NCBI RefSeq assembly: GCF_019931145.1
Contig: NZ_JAIOUV010000008.1
Coordinates: 186,001 to 250,000, forward strand
Source of the DNA: Marinicella meishanensis
Lineage (GTDB): Bacteria; Pseudomonadota; Gammaproteobacteria; Xanthomonadales; Marinicellaceae
DNA: 64,000 nucleotides
Direction: 5' to 3'
The translations under genes and the position numbers were made by a program. The notes under the pieces are model-generated. The model saw only the letters and a list, made by a program, of their open reading frames with translations, made no database searches and was not told the origin of the DNA. Each line of letters begins with the position of its first letter. Position 1 is the stretch's first letter. Of the stretch, positions 9,649 through 19,240 are shown piece by piece.

Positions 9649-10168
9649 GATTTTCCATTACCTCCTCAGGAGTCTTACCACGTTTTGCGGCGATGTCTTC
9701 AGGTGAAGTCATTTGCTGCAAACCTTTGATGGTGGCTCTGACCAAGTTGATGGGATTGTTTGAACCTTGTGATTTGGCCAATACGTTTTCCACGCCAACC
9801 ACGTCAAACACGGCGCGCATCGCACCACCGGCAATCACACCGGTACCTTCCGATGCAGGCTGCATGTAAACCCGTGAGCCAGAATGCTTGGCTTTGGTGG
9901 CATGCCACAAGGTGTTGCCTTTCAGGCTCACTTCAGTGGTGTTGCGTCGGGCTTGATCCATGGCTTTTTGAATGGCCACAGGCACCTCTTTGGCTTTGCC
10001 ATAACCAAAACCAATTTTGCCTTTGCCATCACCCACCACAGTCAATGCAGCGAAGCCGAATTGTCGACCACCTTTGACCACTTTGGCCACGCGGTTGACC
10101 GCAACCAAGCGCTCCAACAAATTGTCGCCTTGATCTTTGTCTGCCATATTTTTTCTTTTATCGTTCAT
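9641..10168 (-). CDS. rpsE: 30S ribosomal protein S5
   Basis: Decoding-fidelity protein, up to 175 residues (E. coli 167). The S5 double-stranded RNA-binding domain is intact ([20 protein letters not shown], then [19 protein letters not shown]). Two starts are possible: the ATG at 10168, which overlaps the rplR stop as TGATG, and an ATG at 10147. The overlap favours the first, although neither has a strong Shine-Dalgarno. Confidence 0.97.
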   Translation of the reverse strand: MNDKRKNMADKDQGDNLLERLVAVNRVAKVVKGGRQFGFAALTVVGDGKGKIGFGYGKAKEVPVAIQKAMDQARRNTTEVSLKGNTLWHATKAKHSGSRVYMQPASEGTGVIAGGAMRAVFDVVGVENVLAKSQGSNNPINLVRATIKGLQQMTSPEDIAAKRGKTPEEVMENHG

Positions 10169-10524
10169 CAGAATTTCAACCCCGCTTCTCGTGCTGCTTC
10201 GGCCAATGCCTTGATTTTGCCATGATAGATAAAACCTGATCTATCAAACCCAACAGATTCAACACCTGCTTCTTTGGCTTTCTCAGCGATTGCTTTGCCC
10301 ACGGCTTTGGCCGCTTCGATGTTGGTGCGAGAGGCACCGTCAGCGAGCAAACCTTTTTGCTGGGTCGAAACTGCAGCCAATGTTGTTTTGCCGTCGCCAG
10401 AGAAAATTTGCGCATACAGGTGCTGGCCGGTTTTGTGCACTGACAATGAGGGCACACCCAGTTCGCGCAATTTGGCTCGGGTTCTGGTCGCTTTCTTAAT
10501 TCGTTGTGTGTTCTTTTTATGCAT
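10168..10524 (-). CDS. rplR: 50S ribosomal protein L18
   Basis: Binds 5S rRNA. The ATG at 10524 gives 118 residues (E. coli 117) beginning [19 protein letters not shown]; the frame extends five codons further, but the family starts here. C-terminal block [26 protein letters not shown] is typical. One-base overlap with rpsE. Confidence 0.97.
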   Translation of the reverse strand: MHKKNTQRIKKATRTRAKLRELGVPSLSVHKTGQHLYAQIFSGDGKTTLAAVSTQQKGLLADGASRTNIEAAKAVGKAIAEKAKEAGVESVGFDRSGFIYHGKIKALAEAAREAGLKF

Positions 10525-10542
10525 AGTTCTGTCCACCAAGCT

Positions 10543-11070
10543 TTACGCTTTCTTGGCCTCTTTTCTGTACAGTCTTTCATCAGCATACTTCACACCTTTG
10601 CCTTTGTATGGCTCAGGTGGTCTGATGGCCCTGATTTCTGCCGCCACTTGACCGACTTGTTGCTTGTCCACACCGTTGACCACGATCTCAGTTTGTGAAG
10701 GGGTCTCAAAGGTGATGCCTTCACGCGCTGGATACACAACGGGGTGAGAAAAGCCCAGATTCAAATCCAAGTCTTTGCCTTTCATGGCAGCCCGGTAACC
10801 AACGCCGACCAATTGCAGTTTCTTCACGAAACCATTGGTCACGCCTTCGATCATGTTGTTGATCAAAGAGCGCATGGTACCAGCCATATAAACCATGTCG
10901 TCACTGGTGGCAGACACGTGCAATTCACCGTCTTTTTGCTCAACAGTCACGGCTTCATGCAAGTCCATGGTCAATTGACCTTTGGGACCCTTAACGGTCA
11001 CCACTTGGTCTTTGACATTGAAGTCGACATTGGCGGCCACTGGAATGGGTTTTTTTGCAATTCTTGACAT
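10543..11070 (-). CDS. rplF: 50S ribosomal protein L6
   Basis: Located at the base of the L7/L12 stalk, near the factor-binding site. 175 residues (E. coli 177), beginning MSRIAKKPI, with two related alpha/beta domains and the C-terminal signature RAIRPPEPYKGKGVKYADE. 14 bp after rpsH. Confidence 0.98.
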   Translation of the reverse strand: MSRIAKKPIPVAANVDFNVKDQVVTVKGPKGQLTMDLHEAVTVEQKDGELHVSATSDDMVYMAGTMRSLINNMIEGVTNGFVKKLQLVGVGYRAAMKGKDLDLNLGFSHPVVYPAREGITFETPSQTEIVVNGVDKQQVGQVAAEIRAIRPPEPYKGKGVKYADERLYRKEAKKA

Positions 11071-11084
11071 GCTCTATCTCCCGC

Positions 11085-11480
11085 TTACTTAACCACGCAA
11101 AGCACTTCACCGCCAATTTGTTCAGCGCGGGCTGATTGGTCGGTCATGATGCCTTTGGATGTTGAAACAATCGCGGTGCCGAAACCGGCATCCACACGAG
11201 GCAACTCGTCTTTACCGCGGTATTGTCTTAAACCAGGCTTACTGACTCTTTTGATCATCTCGATCACAGGACGGTTCCTGTAATACTTGATGTTGATTTT
11301 GATGAAAGGGTGGTTGTCCTTTTCAATCAACTCAAAAGATCTGATGTAGCCTTCCTGTTGCAGCACAGACAAAATGCCCTTCTTCACTTTGGAAGCCGGG
11401 GTCACGGTGCTGTCTTTGTTGACTGCTTGCGCATTCTTGATGCTGCAAATCATGTCTGAAATTGGATCACTTAAACTCAT
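11085..11480 (-). CDS. rpsH: 30S ribosomal protein S8
   Basis: Binds the central domain of 16S rRNA, and in E. coli represses the spc operon at the rplE site. 131 residues (E. coli 130), beginning MSLSDPISDMICSIKNAQ, with the RNA-binding C-terminus STSKGIMTDQSARAEQIGGE. Confidence 0.98.
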   Translation of the reverse strand: MSLSDPISDMICSIKNAQAVNKDSTVTPASKVKKGILSVLQQEGYIRSFELIEKDNHPFIKINIKYYRNRPVIEMIKRVSKPGLRQYRGKDELPRVDAGFGTAIVSTSKGIMTDQSARAEQIGGEVLCVVK

Positions 11481-11493
11481 ATCTGTACTCTCT

Positions 11494-11799
11494 TTACCAG
11501 CTGGCTTTCTTCAAACCAGGAATGTCACCACGCATGGCCGCTTCACGGAATTTGGTTTTGCTCAAACCAAACTTGTTGTAGTAACCGCGAGGTCTGCCAG
11601 AAATCTGACAGCGGTTACGCATGCGTGAAGGCGATGCATTTCTTGGCATTTTCTGTAACGCTTCTTGGGCCGCCATCATTTCTTCAAATGTGGTGTTGGG
11701 ATCAGCAATGATTTTTTTCAAGGCAGCACGTTTCTCGGCATACTTTGCCACGATTCTTTTTCTTTTCAGGTCGCGTTCGACCATTGATTTCTTAGCCAT
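11494..11799 (-). CDS. rpsN: 30S ribosomal protein S14 (zinc-free form)
   Basis: Head protein of the small subunit, 101 residues as in E. coli. Only a single cysteine appears in the conserved [23 protein letters not shown] region, so this is the long, zinc-independent C-minus form rather than the short CxxC form. Confidence 0.98.
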   Translation of the reverse strand: MAKKSMVERDLKRKRIVAKYAEKRAALKKIIADPNTTFEEMMAAQEALQKMPRNASPSRMRNRCQISGRPRGYYNKFGLSKTKFREAAMRGDIPGLKKASW

Positions 11800-11804
11800 G
11801 TCTG

Positions 11805-12347
11805 TTACCTACCTTTGAATGGAAAATCAAAATGATCCAGCAACATGCGAGCTTCCTCGTCGTTTCTGGCGTTGGTGGTGATACAAATGTCCAAGCCACG
11901 CAACTCATCAATTTTGTCGTACTCAATTTCAGGAAAAATGATTTGCTCCTTCACGCCCATGGAATAATTACCACGACCGTCGAATGATTTGGGATTCAAA
12001 CCGCGGAAGTCACGCACCCGAGGCAACGAAACATTCACCAGTCGATCCAGGAACTCGTACATTTTTTGACGTCTGAGGGTCACTTTACAGCCGATGGGCC
12101 AATCTTCACGGATTTTGAAACCCGCCACAGATTTTTTGGCATGGGTGATCACTGGTTTTTGGCCGGCGATCTGTGCCATGTCACCCGCTGCATTCTGCAA
12201 CACTTTTTTGTTACCCACTGCTTCACCGACACCCATGTTCAACGTGATTTTGGTGATTTTAGGCACCTGCATCACATTGTCGAATTTGCCGGTTTCCATC
12301 AGTTTGGGAACCACTTCTTCTTTGTAATATTTTTCTAATCTGGCCAT
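11805..12347 (-). CDS. rplE: 50S ribosomal protein L5
   Basis: 5S rRNA-binding protein contacting the P-site tRNA. 180 residues (E. coli 179), with family blocks [39 protein letters not shown] and [16 protein letters not shown] intact. Ten bp after rplX. Confidence 0.98.
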   Translation of the reverse strand: MARLEKYYKEEVVPKLMETGKFDNVMQVPKITKITLNMGVGEAVGNKKVLQNAAGDMAQIAGQKPVITHAKKSVAGFKIREDWPIGCKVTLRRQKMYEFLDRLVNVSLPRVRDFRGLNPKSFDGRGNYSMGVKEQIIFPEIEYDKIDELRGLDICITTNARNDEEARMLLDHFDFPFKGR

Positions 12348-12357
12348 AACTATTCTC

Positions 12358-12675
12358 TTAAGCGTCTACCGCCTCACCATTGGATTTGAATACCCGAACT
12401 TTTCGGCCGTTTTCCAACACTTTAAAACCAACACGCTCACCCTTGCCTGAGGCTGGGTTGAACAGCATCACATTGGAGGCGTCAATGGGCGCTTCCTGGG
12501 TTTTGATGCCACCTTTTTCCTCGATTTGAGGATTGGGTTTCACGTGCTTCTTCACTGTGTTCACATTGTTCACCAACAAACGACCATCACTCATCACTTT
12601 GAGTACGTTGCCGCGTTGGCCTTTACTGCGTCCAGCAATAACGATTACTTCGTCACCTTGTTTAATTCTTTGCAT
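12358..12675 (-). CDS. rplX: 50S ribosomal protein L24
   Basis: Early 23S assembly protein, 105 residues (E. coli 104). The KOW motif is at the start ([22 protein letters not shown]), followed by the conserved [14 protein letters not shown] and [17 protein letters not shown]. Confidence 0.98.
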   Translation of the reverse strand: MQRIKQGDEVIVIAGRSKGQRGNVLKVMSDGRLLVNNVNTVKKHVKPNPQIEEKGGIKTQEAPIDASNVMLFNPASGKGERVGFKVLENGRKVRVFKSNGEAVDA

Positions 12676-12685
12676 AGTCGTTTCC

Positions 12686-13054
12686 TTATAATACTTCTGG
12701 CGCCAATGAAATGATCTTCATGAATTTACCAGATCTCAGTTCACGAGTTACAGGGCCAAAAATACGGGTGCCGATGGGCTCCAACTTGGAGTTCAACATC
12801 ACCACGGCATTGCCATCGAAACGAATCAATGAGCCGTCTGAGCGGCGCACGCCTTTTTTGGTTCTTACGATCACTGCGTTATAAACTTCGCCTTTTTTCA
12901 CTTTGCCACGAGGAATGGCTTGTTTCACGGAAACTTTGATGATGTCTCCGATACCGGCATAACGACGCTTGGAGCCACCCAACACTTTGATGCATTGGAC
13001 TTCCTTGGCACCTGAATTGTCAGCAGCTGATAATCTACTTTGCATTTGTATCAT
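12686..13054 (-). CDS. rplN: 50S ribosomal protein L14
   Basis: Interface protein of the large subunit, 122 residues (E. coli 123). Begins [21 protein letters not shown] and carries the signature block around [13 protein letters not shown]-like ([21 protein letters not shown]). First gene of the spc group, 12 bp after rpsQ; no separate spc promoter is visible in that gap. Confidence 0.98.
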   Translation of the reverse strand: MIQMQSRLSAADNSGAKEVQCIKVLGGSKRRYAGIGDIIKVSVKQAIPRGKVKKGEVYNAVIVRTKKGVRRSDGSLIRFDGNAVVMLNSKLEPIGTRIFGPVTRELRSGKFMKIISLAPEVL

Positions 13055-13066
13055 GGTCAGTACCTC

Positions 13067-13327
13067 TTAATTGTTTGATTCAACAATTTCGACCACTTGC
13101 CAAGACTTGGTCTTGGAGATGGGTCGACATTCAGCGATTTTGACAACGTCGCCTTGTTGACATTTGTTATCAGGATCATGGGCATGAATCTTGGTCGACT
13201 TCTTGATGTACTTGCCATACAAGGGATGCTTGATTTTGCGTTCAATCATCACCGTCACGGTTTGATTCATTTTGTCACTGGTGACCACGCCACTTTTGGT
13301 TCTTTGTACTTTGGTTTCTGTAGTCAT
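13067..13327 (-). CDS. rpsQ: 30S ribosomal protein S17
   Basis: 16S-binding protein with an OB fold, 86 residues from the ATG at 13327 (E. coli 84). A GTG at 13336 overlaps the rpmC stop (GTGA) and would add three residues; AAGGG is better spaced for the ATG. Conserved region [27 protein letters not shown] is present. Last gene of the S10 group. Confidence 0.96.
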   Translation of the reverse strand: MTTETKVQRTKSGVVTSDKMNQTVTVMIERKIKHPLYGKYIKKSTKIHAHDPDNKCQQGDVVKIAECRPISKTKSWQVVEIVESNN

Positions 13328-13332
13328 GACAT

Positions 13333-13521
13333 TCACCCTTTCGCTTGGTTCATAACCGTTCTGACGCGGGCGATGTCACGGCGGACTTCACGCATCAGAT
13401 GAACTTTTGTTAATTGACCATTACCACGAGCCATTCGCAAATCGAATTGCTTTTGTAACAACTTATTTAATTCTTCCTGCAACTCTGCAAGATCTTTACT
13501 TCTTAATTCTTTCGCTTGCAT
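13333..13521 (-). CDS. rpmC: 50S ribosomal protein L29
   Basis: Two-helix protein beside the exit tunnel, 62 residues from the ATG at 13521, which overlaps the rplP stop codon as TGATG. A GTG one codon upstream is also possible. Family features [19 protein letters not shown] and [12 protein letters not shown] are clear. Confidence 0.96.
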   Translation of the reverse strand: MQAKELRSKDLAELQEELNKLLQKQFDLRMARGNGQLTKVHLMREVRRDIARVRTVMNQAKG

Positions 13522-13934
13522 CACATCACCACACGTTTAACGAATGTTGTTTGCACAGGAAATTTAGCACCTGCTTTTGCAAAAGCTGCACGGGCCATTT
13601 CTTCTGAAACCCCTTGGATTTCATAGATCACACGACCGGGTTTGATGGCAGCTGCCCAATACTCGATGTTACCTTTACCTTTACCCATCCGCACCTCGAT
13701 TGGTTTGGCGGTCACGGCTTTGTCTGGGAACACACGAATCCACAATTTACCGCCACGTTTCACGTGTCGGGTGATGGCACGACGACCCGCTTCAATTTGA
13801 CGCGCTGTCAGCAAGCCACGAGAGGTTGCTTTCAGACCAAAATCACCAAAACTCACCTTGTTGCCACCATGGGCTAAACCGCGGTTCCGGCCTTTTTGCT
13901 GTTTTCTGTATTTAGTTCTTTTCGGCTGTAACAT
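13521..13934 (-). CDS. rplP: 50S ribosomal protein L16
   Basis: Central-protuberance protein near the peptidyl transferase centre. 137 residues (E. coli 136), beginning [21 protein letters not shown], with [21 protein letters not shown] and the G-x-G-K-G region. It overlaps rpsC by one base (TAATG). Confidence 0.98.
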   Translation of the reverse strand: MLQPKRTKYRKQQKGRNRGLAHGGNKVSFGDFGLKATSRGLLTARQIEAGRRAITRHVKRGGKLWIRVFPDKAVTAKPIEVRMGKGKGNIEYWAAAIKPGRVIYEIQGVSEEMARAAFAKAGAKFPVQTTFVKRVVM

Positions 13935-14623
13935 TATTTTTTACCCCGACTTTTCTTGCTGGCTTTCTTTTCTGACTCACTGTTGTGATTTTCCAGATCG
14001 AAAACTTCACCTTTATAAATCCAAACTTTGATTCCGATCACGCCGTACGTGGTGTACGCTTTGGCTGTGGCGTAGTCAATGTCAGCACGCAAAGTGTGCA
14101 AAGGCACCTGGCCTTCACGGTACCACTCAGTGCGGGCAATCTCAGCCCCATTCAAACGACCGGCCACCGCCACTCGGATGCCCAAGGCGCCCAAGCGCAA
14201 AGCACTGCCTACGGCACGCTTCATGGCGCGGCGGAACATGATGCGACGTTCCAGCTGTGAGGCGATGCCTTCAGCCACCAAACGCGCGTCCAGTTCTGGT
14301 TTTCTGATCTCGTTCACATTGACGTGAGTCGGCAAACCCATCATTTTGGACAAGGTGTTTTTCAACTGCTCAATGTCCTCACCTTTTTTACCAATCACGA
14401 TACCGGGTCTGGCCGTGTGGATGGTGATGCGGGCGTTCTTAGCCGGTCTTTCAATTTCAATCTTACTGATCGATGCATGCTTCAATTTGTCATGCAGGTA
14501 TTCACGGACTTTGATGTCCTTCACCAGTTGATCAGCAAATTGACCTTTTTCTGCGTACCACTTGGAATTGTGTTGTTTAGAAATTCCCAGTCTGATACCA
14601 ATTGGATGTACTTTTTGACCCAT
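13934..14623 (-). CDS. rpsC: 30S ribosomal protein S3
   Basis: mRNA-entry protein of the small subunit, 229 residues (E. coli 233). Begins [14 protein letters not shown]. The KH domain includes [14 protein letters not shown] (GxxG loop); the C-terminal S3 domain has [21 protein letters not shown]. The last 20 residues are Lys/Ser-rich. 10 bp after rplV. Confidence 0.98.
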   Translation of the reverse strand: MGQKVHPIGIRLGISKQHNSKWYAEKGQFADQLVKDIKVREYLHDKLKHASISKIEIERPAKNARITIHTARPGIVIGKKGEDIEQLKNTLSKMMGLPTHVNVNEIRKPELDARLVAEGIASQLERRIMFRRAMKRAVGSALRLGALGIRVAVAGRLNGAEIARTEWYREGQVPLHTLRADIDYATAKAYTTYGVIGIKVWIYKGEVFDLENHNSESEKKASKKSRGKK

Positions 14624-14633
14624 AATCTTGCCT

Positions 14634-14972
14634 TTATGATGCTTCAGCCACTTTCACAGTGATGTGGCTGGTTCTTTTTAAAATTCGTGTGCCTCTGCCT
14701 TTGGCTCTGGCCCGGCCTCGTTTCAAGGTGGGGCCTTCATCAACATAGATGGAGCTGACGAACAACTCGTCCACATCCATGCCATTGTTGTGCTCGGCGT
14801 TGGCCACGGCTGACATCAGCGCTTTCTTCACGATGTGCGCGGCTTTCTTGGGGCTGAAGGTCAACAACTGCTCAGCTTGCTCAACATTCATGCCCCGGAT
14901 TTGGTCAGCAACCAGTCTGACTTTTTGGGCCGAAATGTTGGCTCTTCTTAATTTCGCTACAATTTCCATCAT
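14634..14972 (-). CDS. rplV: 50S ribosomal protein L22
   Basis: Protein whose beta-hairpin lines the nascent-chain tunnel. 112 residues from the ATG at 14972; a second ATG follows at once at 14969 and matches the usual family start ([16 protein letters not shown]). The hairpin region ([20 protein letters not shown]) is intact. The start overlaps the rpsS TAA by one base. Confidence 0.97.
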   Translation of the reverse strand: MMEIVAKLRRANISAQKVRLVADQIRGMNVEQAEQLLTFSPKKAAHIVKKALMSAVANAEHNNGMDVDELFVSSIYVDEGPTLKRGRARAKGRGTRILKRTSHITVKVAEAS

Positions 14973-15250
14973 TACCTTCCTTTCGCTTTCTTGTCAGCAA
15001 TGTGTGATCTGAAGGTGCGGGTGGGAGAAAACTCGCCCAACTTGTGTCCGACCATTTCTTCAGAAATCAGAACTGGAACATGTTGTTTACCATTGTGTAC
15101 AGCCAATGTCAGACCAACCATGTCTGGCAAGATCATGGATCTTCTGGACCAGGTTTTGATCGGTCGTTTGCTGTTCTCTTGTACGGCCTTCTCAACAGCC
15201 TTCATCAGGCTGAGGTCAACGAACGGGCCTTTTTTAAGTGATCTTGGCAT
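14972..15250 (-). CDS. rpsS: 30S ribosomal protein S19
   Basis: Head protein forming a complex with S13, 92 residues as in E. coli. Begins [13 protein letters not shown]; the signature [19 protein letters not shown] is present. 9 bp after rplB. Confidence 0.98.
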   Translation of the reverse strand: MPRSLKKGPFVDLSLMKAVEKAVQENSKRPIKTWSRRSMILPDMVGLTLAVHNGKQHVPVLISEEMVGHKLGEFSPTRTFRSHIADKKAKGR

Positions 15251-15259
15251 AAAACTACC

Positions 15260-16087
15260 TTATTTCTTGTCTCTGCGACGAACAATGAACTTATCGGTTC
15301 GTTTGTTCTTACGCGTTTTATGTCCTTTGGTAGGCATTCCCCATGGAGACACGGGATGACGACCACCAGAGGTCCTTCCTTCACCACCCCCATGAGGGTG
15401 ATCAACTGGATTCATGGCAACACCCCGAACCGTCGGACGAATACCGCGCCAACGGGTGGCACCGGCTTTACCGATTTTTTCCAGGTTGTGCTCACTTTTA
15501 GAGACCGTACCCAATGTCGCACGACATTTGGCCGGCACTTTTCTCATTTCGCCTGAACGCAGACGCAAAGTGGCGTAAACGCCTTCTTTGGCCACCAGAC
15601 GAGCAGAGGTACCTGCGGCACGGGCGATTTGGCCGCCTTTTCCAGGCTTCATTTCAACATTGTGAACCACGGTACCCACTGGGATGTTGTCCAGCGGCAA
15701 GGCGTTGCCCACTTTGATGCTGACTGAATTGCCGGAAACGATTTCCATGCCAGGCTCTAAATCTTTGGGTGCAATGATGTAACGTTTTTCACCATCGCTG
15801 TATTGCAACAAAGCAATGTAGGCACTGCGGTTGGGATCGTATTCGATGCGCTCAACTTTGGCCACGATGTCATCTTTGTTGCGTTTAAAATCAATGATTC
15901 GGTACTTTTGTTTGTGCCCACCACCGCGATGACGCGTGGTGATGCGACCGTAATTGTTTCTGCCGCCAGTTTTCGATTTCTTTTCGGTTAAGCTGGCTTC
16001 AGGTCGACCTTTGTAAAGACCGGTTCTTTTGACCGTGACTTTACCGCGGTTACCTGGTGAAGTTGGTTTATGTACTGTTAATGCCAT
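15260..16087 (-). CDS. rplB: 50S ribosomal protein L2
   Basis: Highly conserved 23S protein needed for subunit joining and peptidyl transfer. 275 residues (E. coli 273). The [17 protein letters not shown] block near the C-terminus, including the conserved histidine, is intact. 14 bp after rplW. Confidence 0.98.
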   Translation of the reverse strand: MALTVHKPTSPGNRGKVTVKRTGLYKGRPEASLTEKKSKTGGRNNYGRITTRHRGGGHKQKYRIIDFKRNKDDIVAKVERIEYDPNRSAYIALLQYSDGEKRYIIAPKDLEPGMEIVSGNSVSIKVGNALPLDNIPVGTVVHNVEMKPGKGGQIARAAGTSARLVAKEGVYATLRLRSGEMRKVPAKCRATLGTVSKSEHNLEKIGKAGATRWRGIRPTVRGVAMNPVDHPHGGGEGRTSGGRHPVSPWGMPTKGHKTRKNKRTDKFIVRRRDKK

Positions 16088-16101
16088 GACGGTTCTCCTA
16101 C

Positions 16102-16401
16102 TTACTCAGCTTTGGTGCCAAAATCGATCATCTGGTCAGCTTGAATGCGCACATAGGCTTTTTTCCAGTCAGGTCTTTTACCTGGCTTCATGCGGAAGCT
16201 TTTGGTTTTGCCTTTCACATTCATCACAGTGACGTCTTCAACCGACACTTTGAATAATTTCTCAACGGCTGTTTTGATGTCTGCTTTGTTGGCGGACTTA
16301 GCCACTTTGAATACGTATTGATTGGCCAACTCACCAACGCGGTTGGATTTCTCAGAAATCACCGGGGCCAAAATAGTTGTGTATAAATTGTTCAAACTCA
16401 T
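16102..16401 (-). CDS. rplW: 50S ribosomal protein L23
   Basis: Tunnel-exit protein that docks trigger factor and SRP. The ATG at 16401 gives 99 residues (E. coli 100) and overlaps the rplD stop codon as ATGA. Family pattern [11 protein letters not shown], then the [21 protein letters not shown] tail. Confidence 0.97.
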   Translation of the reverse strand: MSLNNLYTTILAPVISEKSNRVGELANQYVFKVAKSANKADIKTAVEKLFKVSVEDVTVMNVKGKTKSFRMKPGKRPDWKKAYVRIQADQMIDFGTKAE

Positions 16402-17003
16402 GACAACCACTCCTCAACTTGTTTAACGGCGTCCACAGTCATCACCACCTTGTCAGCGTTTACCAACGAATACGGATCCAATCCGAGGGCGTTGGTCACG
16501 ATGACGTGAGGCAAGTTGTTGGTAGAACGCAATAAATTGTCAGAAACTTCAGCGGCCACCAAACAGCCGGTGCTGAATCCATGTTTATCCAACATGGCAA
16601 TCGCTTCTTTGGTTTTGCCATTTTTGGTGTCCAAATCGGCCACCACCACCAAGCGCTCGGTGCGATTCAATTCAGACAGAATTGATTTCATCGCCGCGCG
16701 GTACATTTTGGTGTTGACTTTCTTGGTGAAGTCACGAGGTTGGGCCGCAAATGTCTTACCACCACCAACCCAAATTGGGCTTCTGGAGGTACCCGCACGG
16801 GCGCGACCTGTGCCTTTTTGTTTCCAAGGTTTGGCGCCACCACCACTGACCGCTGAACGGTTTTTCTGGGCTTTTGTGCCAGCCCGACCGGTGGCCAAAT
16901 ATGAGGTGACCACTTGGTGAACCAAAGCCTCTGAATAGTCTCGACCGAAAACGGCGTCAGAGACTTCGACTTTTTGTTTTTTACCTGATACTGTCAATTC
17001 CAC
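16398..17003 (-). CDS. rplD: 50S ribosomal protein L4
   Basis: Tunnel-wall protein; in E. coli also the autoregulator of the S10 operon. 201 residues as in E. coli. Starts with GTG (17003) behind a good GGAG site. The long basic loop SAVSGGGAKPWKQKGTGRAR that enters the tunnel is intact. Confidence 0.98.
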   Translation of the reverse strand: MELTVSGKKQKVEVSDAVFGRDYSEALVHQVVTSYLATGRAGTKAQKNRSAVSGGGAKPWKQKGTGRARAGTSRSPIWVGGGKTFAAQPRDFTKKVNTKMYRAAMKSILSELNRTERLVVVADLDTKNGKTKEAIAMLDKHGFSTGCLVAAEVSDNLLRSTNNLPHVIVTNALGLDPYSLVNADKVVMTVDAVKQVEEWLS

Positions 17004-17023
17004 AATAATTCTCCACTTTCCGT

Positions 17024-17644
17024 TCAGACCAGGGGTCTGACGATGACTGTACTGGTTTTGGCACCGGGTACGGCACCTTTGATCAGCAACAGATTGTTCT
17101 CTTGATCAACCCGCACCACTTCCAAGTTTTTGGTGGTTACTCGCTCAGCACCCATGTGACCAGACATTTTTTTGCCTTTGAACACACGACCCGGGGTTTG
17201 ACACTGTCCGATCGAACCTGGGGCCCGGTGCGACAATGAGTTACCATGGGTGGCATCTTGCATGTGGAAGTTGTAGCGTTTGATCACGCCTTGAAAACCT
17301 TTACCTTTGGAAGTGCCTGTCACACGAACTTTTTGTCCGTCTTCAAACATCGACAATTCAAGCGTGTCACCGGCGTTGAATTCTTGATCGGTTCTGAATT
17401 CACGGGTGATGGCGCCGGCTTCAACACCAGCTTTCTTGAAATGACCGGCCGCAGGCGCACTCACCTTAGACGCTTTGCGTCCACCGGTGGTGATTTGCAC
17501 CGCGTTGTAGCCGTCGGTTTCGGTTGTTTTGACTTGAGCCACGATGTTGGGCTCAACGTTGATAACAGTGACTGGTACAGACTCGCCTTTGTCGTTGAAA
17601 ACGCGTGTCATGCCTACTTTTTTTCCAATAATACCTAATGACAT
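17024..17644 (-). CDS. rplC: 50S ribosomal protein L3
   Basis: Early assembly protein near the peptidyl transferase centre, 206 residues (E. coli 209). Begins [16 protein letters not shown]. The extension [24 protein letters not shown] contains the conserved glutamine region that PrmB methylates in E. coli. Confidence 0.98.
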   Translation of the reverse strand: MSLGIIGKKVGMTRVFNDKGESVPVTVINVEPNIVAQVKTTETDGYNAVQITTGGRKASKVSAPAAGHFKKAGVEAGAITREFRTDQEFNAGDTLELSMFEDGQKVRVTGTSKGKGFQGVIKRYNFHMQDATHGNSLSHRAPGSIGQCQTPGRVFKGKKMSGHMGAERVTTKNLEVVRVDQENNLLLIKGAVPGAKTSTVIVRPLV

Positions 17645-17655
17645 CTTTCAACTCC

Positions 17656-17967
17656 TCAGTTCAATTGAATTTGAACATCCACGCCAGCAGACAGGTCCAG
17701 TTTCATCAATGCATCCACTGTTTTGTCGTTTGGGTCCACAATATCCACCAATCTTTTATGAGTGCGAATCTCATATTGATCACGGGCGTCTTTATTCACG
17801 TGTGGAGAAATCAATACAGTGAAACGTTCCTTTTTGGTTGGTAAAGGTATGGGGCCACGCACTTGCGCGCCAGTTCTTTTCGCTGTATCGACGATTCTTC
17901 CTGCTGATTGATCAATGAGTTTATGATCAAACGCCTTAAGTCTTATTCTGATTTTTTGACCAGCCAT
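17656..17967 (-). CDS. rpsJ: 30S ribosomal protein S10
   Basis: Small-subunit head protein, also a partner of NusB in antitermination. 103 residues as in E. coli, beginning [19 protein letters not shown]. First gene of the S10 operon, only 58 bp after tuf, a gap filled mostly by a hairpin, leaving no room for an E. coli-type L4-controlled leader. Confidence 0.98.
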   Translation of the reverse strand: MAGQKIRIRLKAFDHKLIDQSAGRIVDTAKRTGAQVRGPIPLPTKKERFTVLISPHVNKDARDQYEIRTHKRLVDIVDPNDKTVDALMKLDLSAGVDVQIQLN

Positions 17968-17989
17968 GTTAATTTGCCTCTGAATTAAA

Positions 17990-18012
17990 GGCGGTGGCTT
18001 TTCGCCACCGCC
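17990..18012 (-). terminator. Hairpin between tuf and rpsJ, probable terminator or attenuator
   Basis: A perfect 9-bp GC-rich inverted repeat (GGCGGTGGC/GCCACCGCC) with a 5-nt loop, 13 bp after the tuf stop. On the minus strand it is followed only by TTTAATTC, so termination may be partial, which would let the S10 operon be fed by read-through. Confidence 0.65.
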
Positions 18013-18025
18013 CGTAAAAAATTAA

Positions 18026-19216
18026 TTATTCAATAATTTTTGCTACCACGCCCGCACCCACGGTGCGGCCACCTTCACGAATCGCGAAGCGCAAGCCTTC
18101 GTCCATCGCAATCGGTGAAATCAATTCAACCTTCATCTTGACGTTGTCACCAGGCATAACCATTTCTACGCCATCAGGCAACTCACATGCGCCAGTCACG
18201 TCAGTTGTTCTGAAGTAAAACTGGGGTCGGTAACCTTTGAAGAATGGCGTGTGACGACCACCTTCATCCTTACTCAACACGTAAACTTCAGCCTCAAATT
18301 TTGTGTGGGGCGTGATTGTACCCGGTTTTGCCAGTACTTGTCCACGCTCAACTTCATCTCTTTTCGTGCCACGCAACAAAATACCCACGTTGTCACCGGC
18401 TTCACCGCGATCCAACAACTTGCGGAACATCTCAACACCCGTACAGGTGGTGGTGGCCGTGTCACGAATACCAACGATCTCAATCTCTTCGCCAACGTTC
18501 ACAACACCGGTCTCAATACGACCCGTCACAACAGTACCACGACCTGAAATCGAGAAAATGTCCTCAATCGGCATCAAGAATGGTTTGTCGGTTTCACGCT
18601 CTGGAGTCGGGAAGTAGGCATCCATCTCATCCAACAACTTTTGTACCGCTGGAACACCAATGTCTGATTCGTCGCCTTCCAATGCTTTCAGGGCAGAACC
18701 CATCACCAATGGGGTGTCATCACCAGGAAACTCGTAGTCGTTCAACAACTCACGAACTTCCATCTCAACCAACTCCAACAACTCTTCGTCGTCAACTTGG
18801 TCGCATTTGTTTAAGAACACAACAATGTAAGGGACACCAACCTGACGAGCCAACAAAATGTGCTCACGGGTTTGTGGCATCGGACCATCAGCGGCTGACA
18901 CAACCAAAATCGCGCCGTCCATTTGGGCCGCACCGGTGATCATGTTTTTCACGTAGTCCGCGTGACCTGGACAGTCAACGTGCGCGTAGTGACGATCTTC
19001 GGTTTCATATTCTACGTGAGCCGTAGAAATGGTGATACCGCGCTCTCTTTCTTCTGGCGCGTTATCAATTTGATCGTAATCCTTGAAATCACCGCCTTGC
19101 TTTTCAGCAGCCACTTTTGTGATCGCTGCAGTCAAGGTGGTCTTACCATGGTCAACGTGACCAATTGTGCCCACGTTCACATGGGGCTTCGTGCGTTCAA
19201 ATTTTTCTTTTGACAT
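18026..19216 (-). CDS. tuf: Elongation factor Tu (copy 1, str operon)
   Basis: GTPase that delivers aminoacyl-tRNA to the ribosome. 396 residues with GHVDHGKT (P-loop), the RGITI switch, DCPGH and NKCD motifs. Fourth gene of rpsL-rpsG-fusA-tuf. The encoded protein is identical to the copy at 34338-35528; the DNA differs only at nine sites in the last 106 bp, including the stop codon (TAA here). Confidence 0.99.
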   Translation of the reverse strand: MSKEKFERTKPHVNVGTIGHVDHGKTTLTAAITKVAAEKQGGDFKDYDQIDNAPEERERGITISTAHVEYETEDRHYAHVDCPGHADYVKNMITGAAQMDGAILVVSAADGPMPQTREHILLARQVGVPYIVVFLNKCDQVDDEELLELVEMEVRELLNDYEFPGDDTPLVMGSALKALEGDESDIGVPAVQKLLDEMDAYFPTPERETDKPFLMPIEDIFSISGRGTVVTGRIETGVVNVGEEIEIVGIRDTATTTCTGVEMFRKLLDRGEAGDNVGILLRGTKRDEVERGQVLAKPGTITPHTKFEAEVYVLSKDEGGRHTPFFKGYRPQFYFRTTDVTGACELPDGVEMVMPGDNVKMKVELISPIAMDEGLRFAIREGGRTVGAGVVAKIIE

Positions 19217-19240
19217 TGTCAGTCTCTCTAACTACGTACA

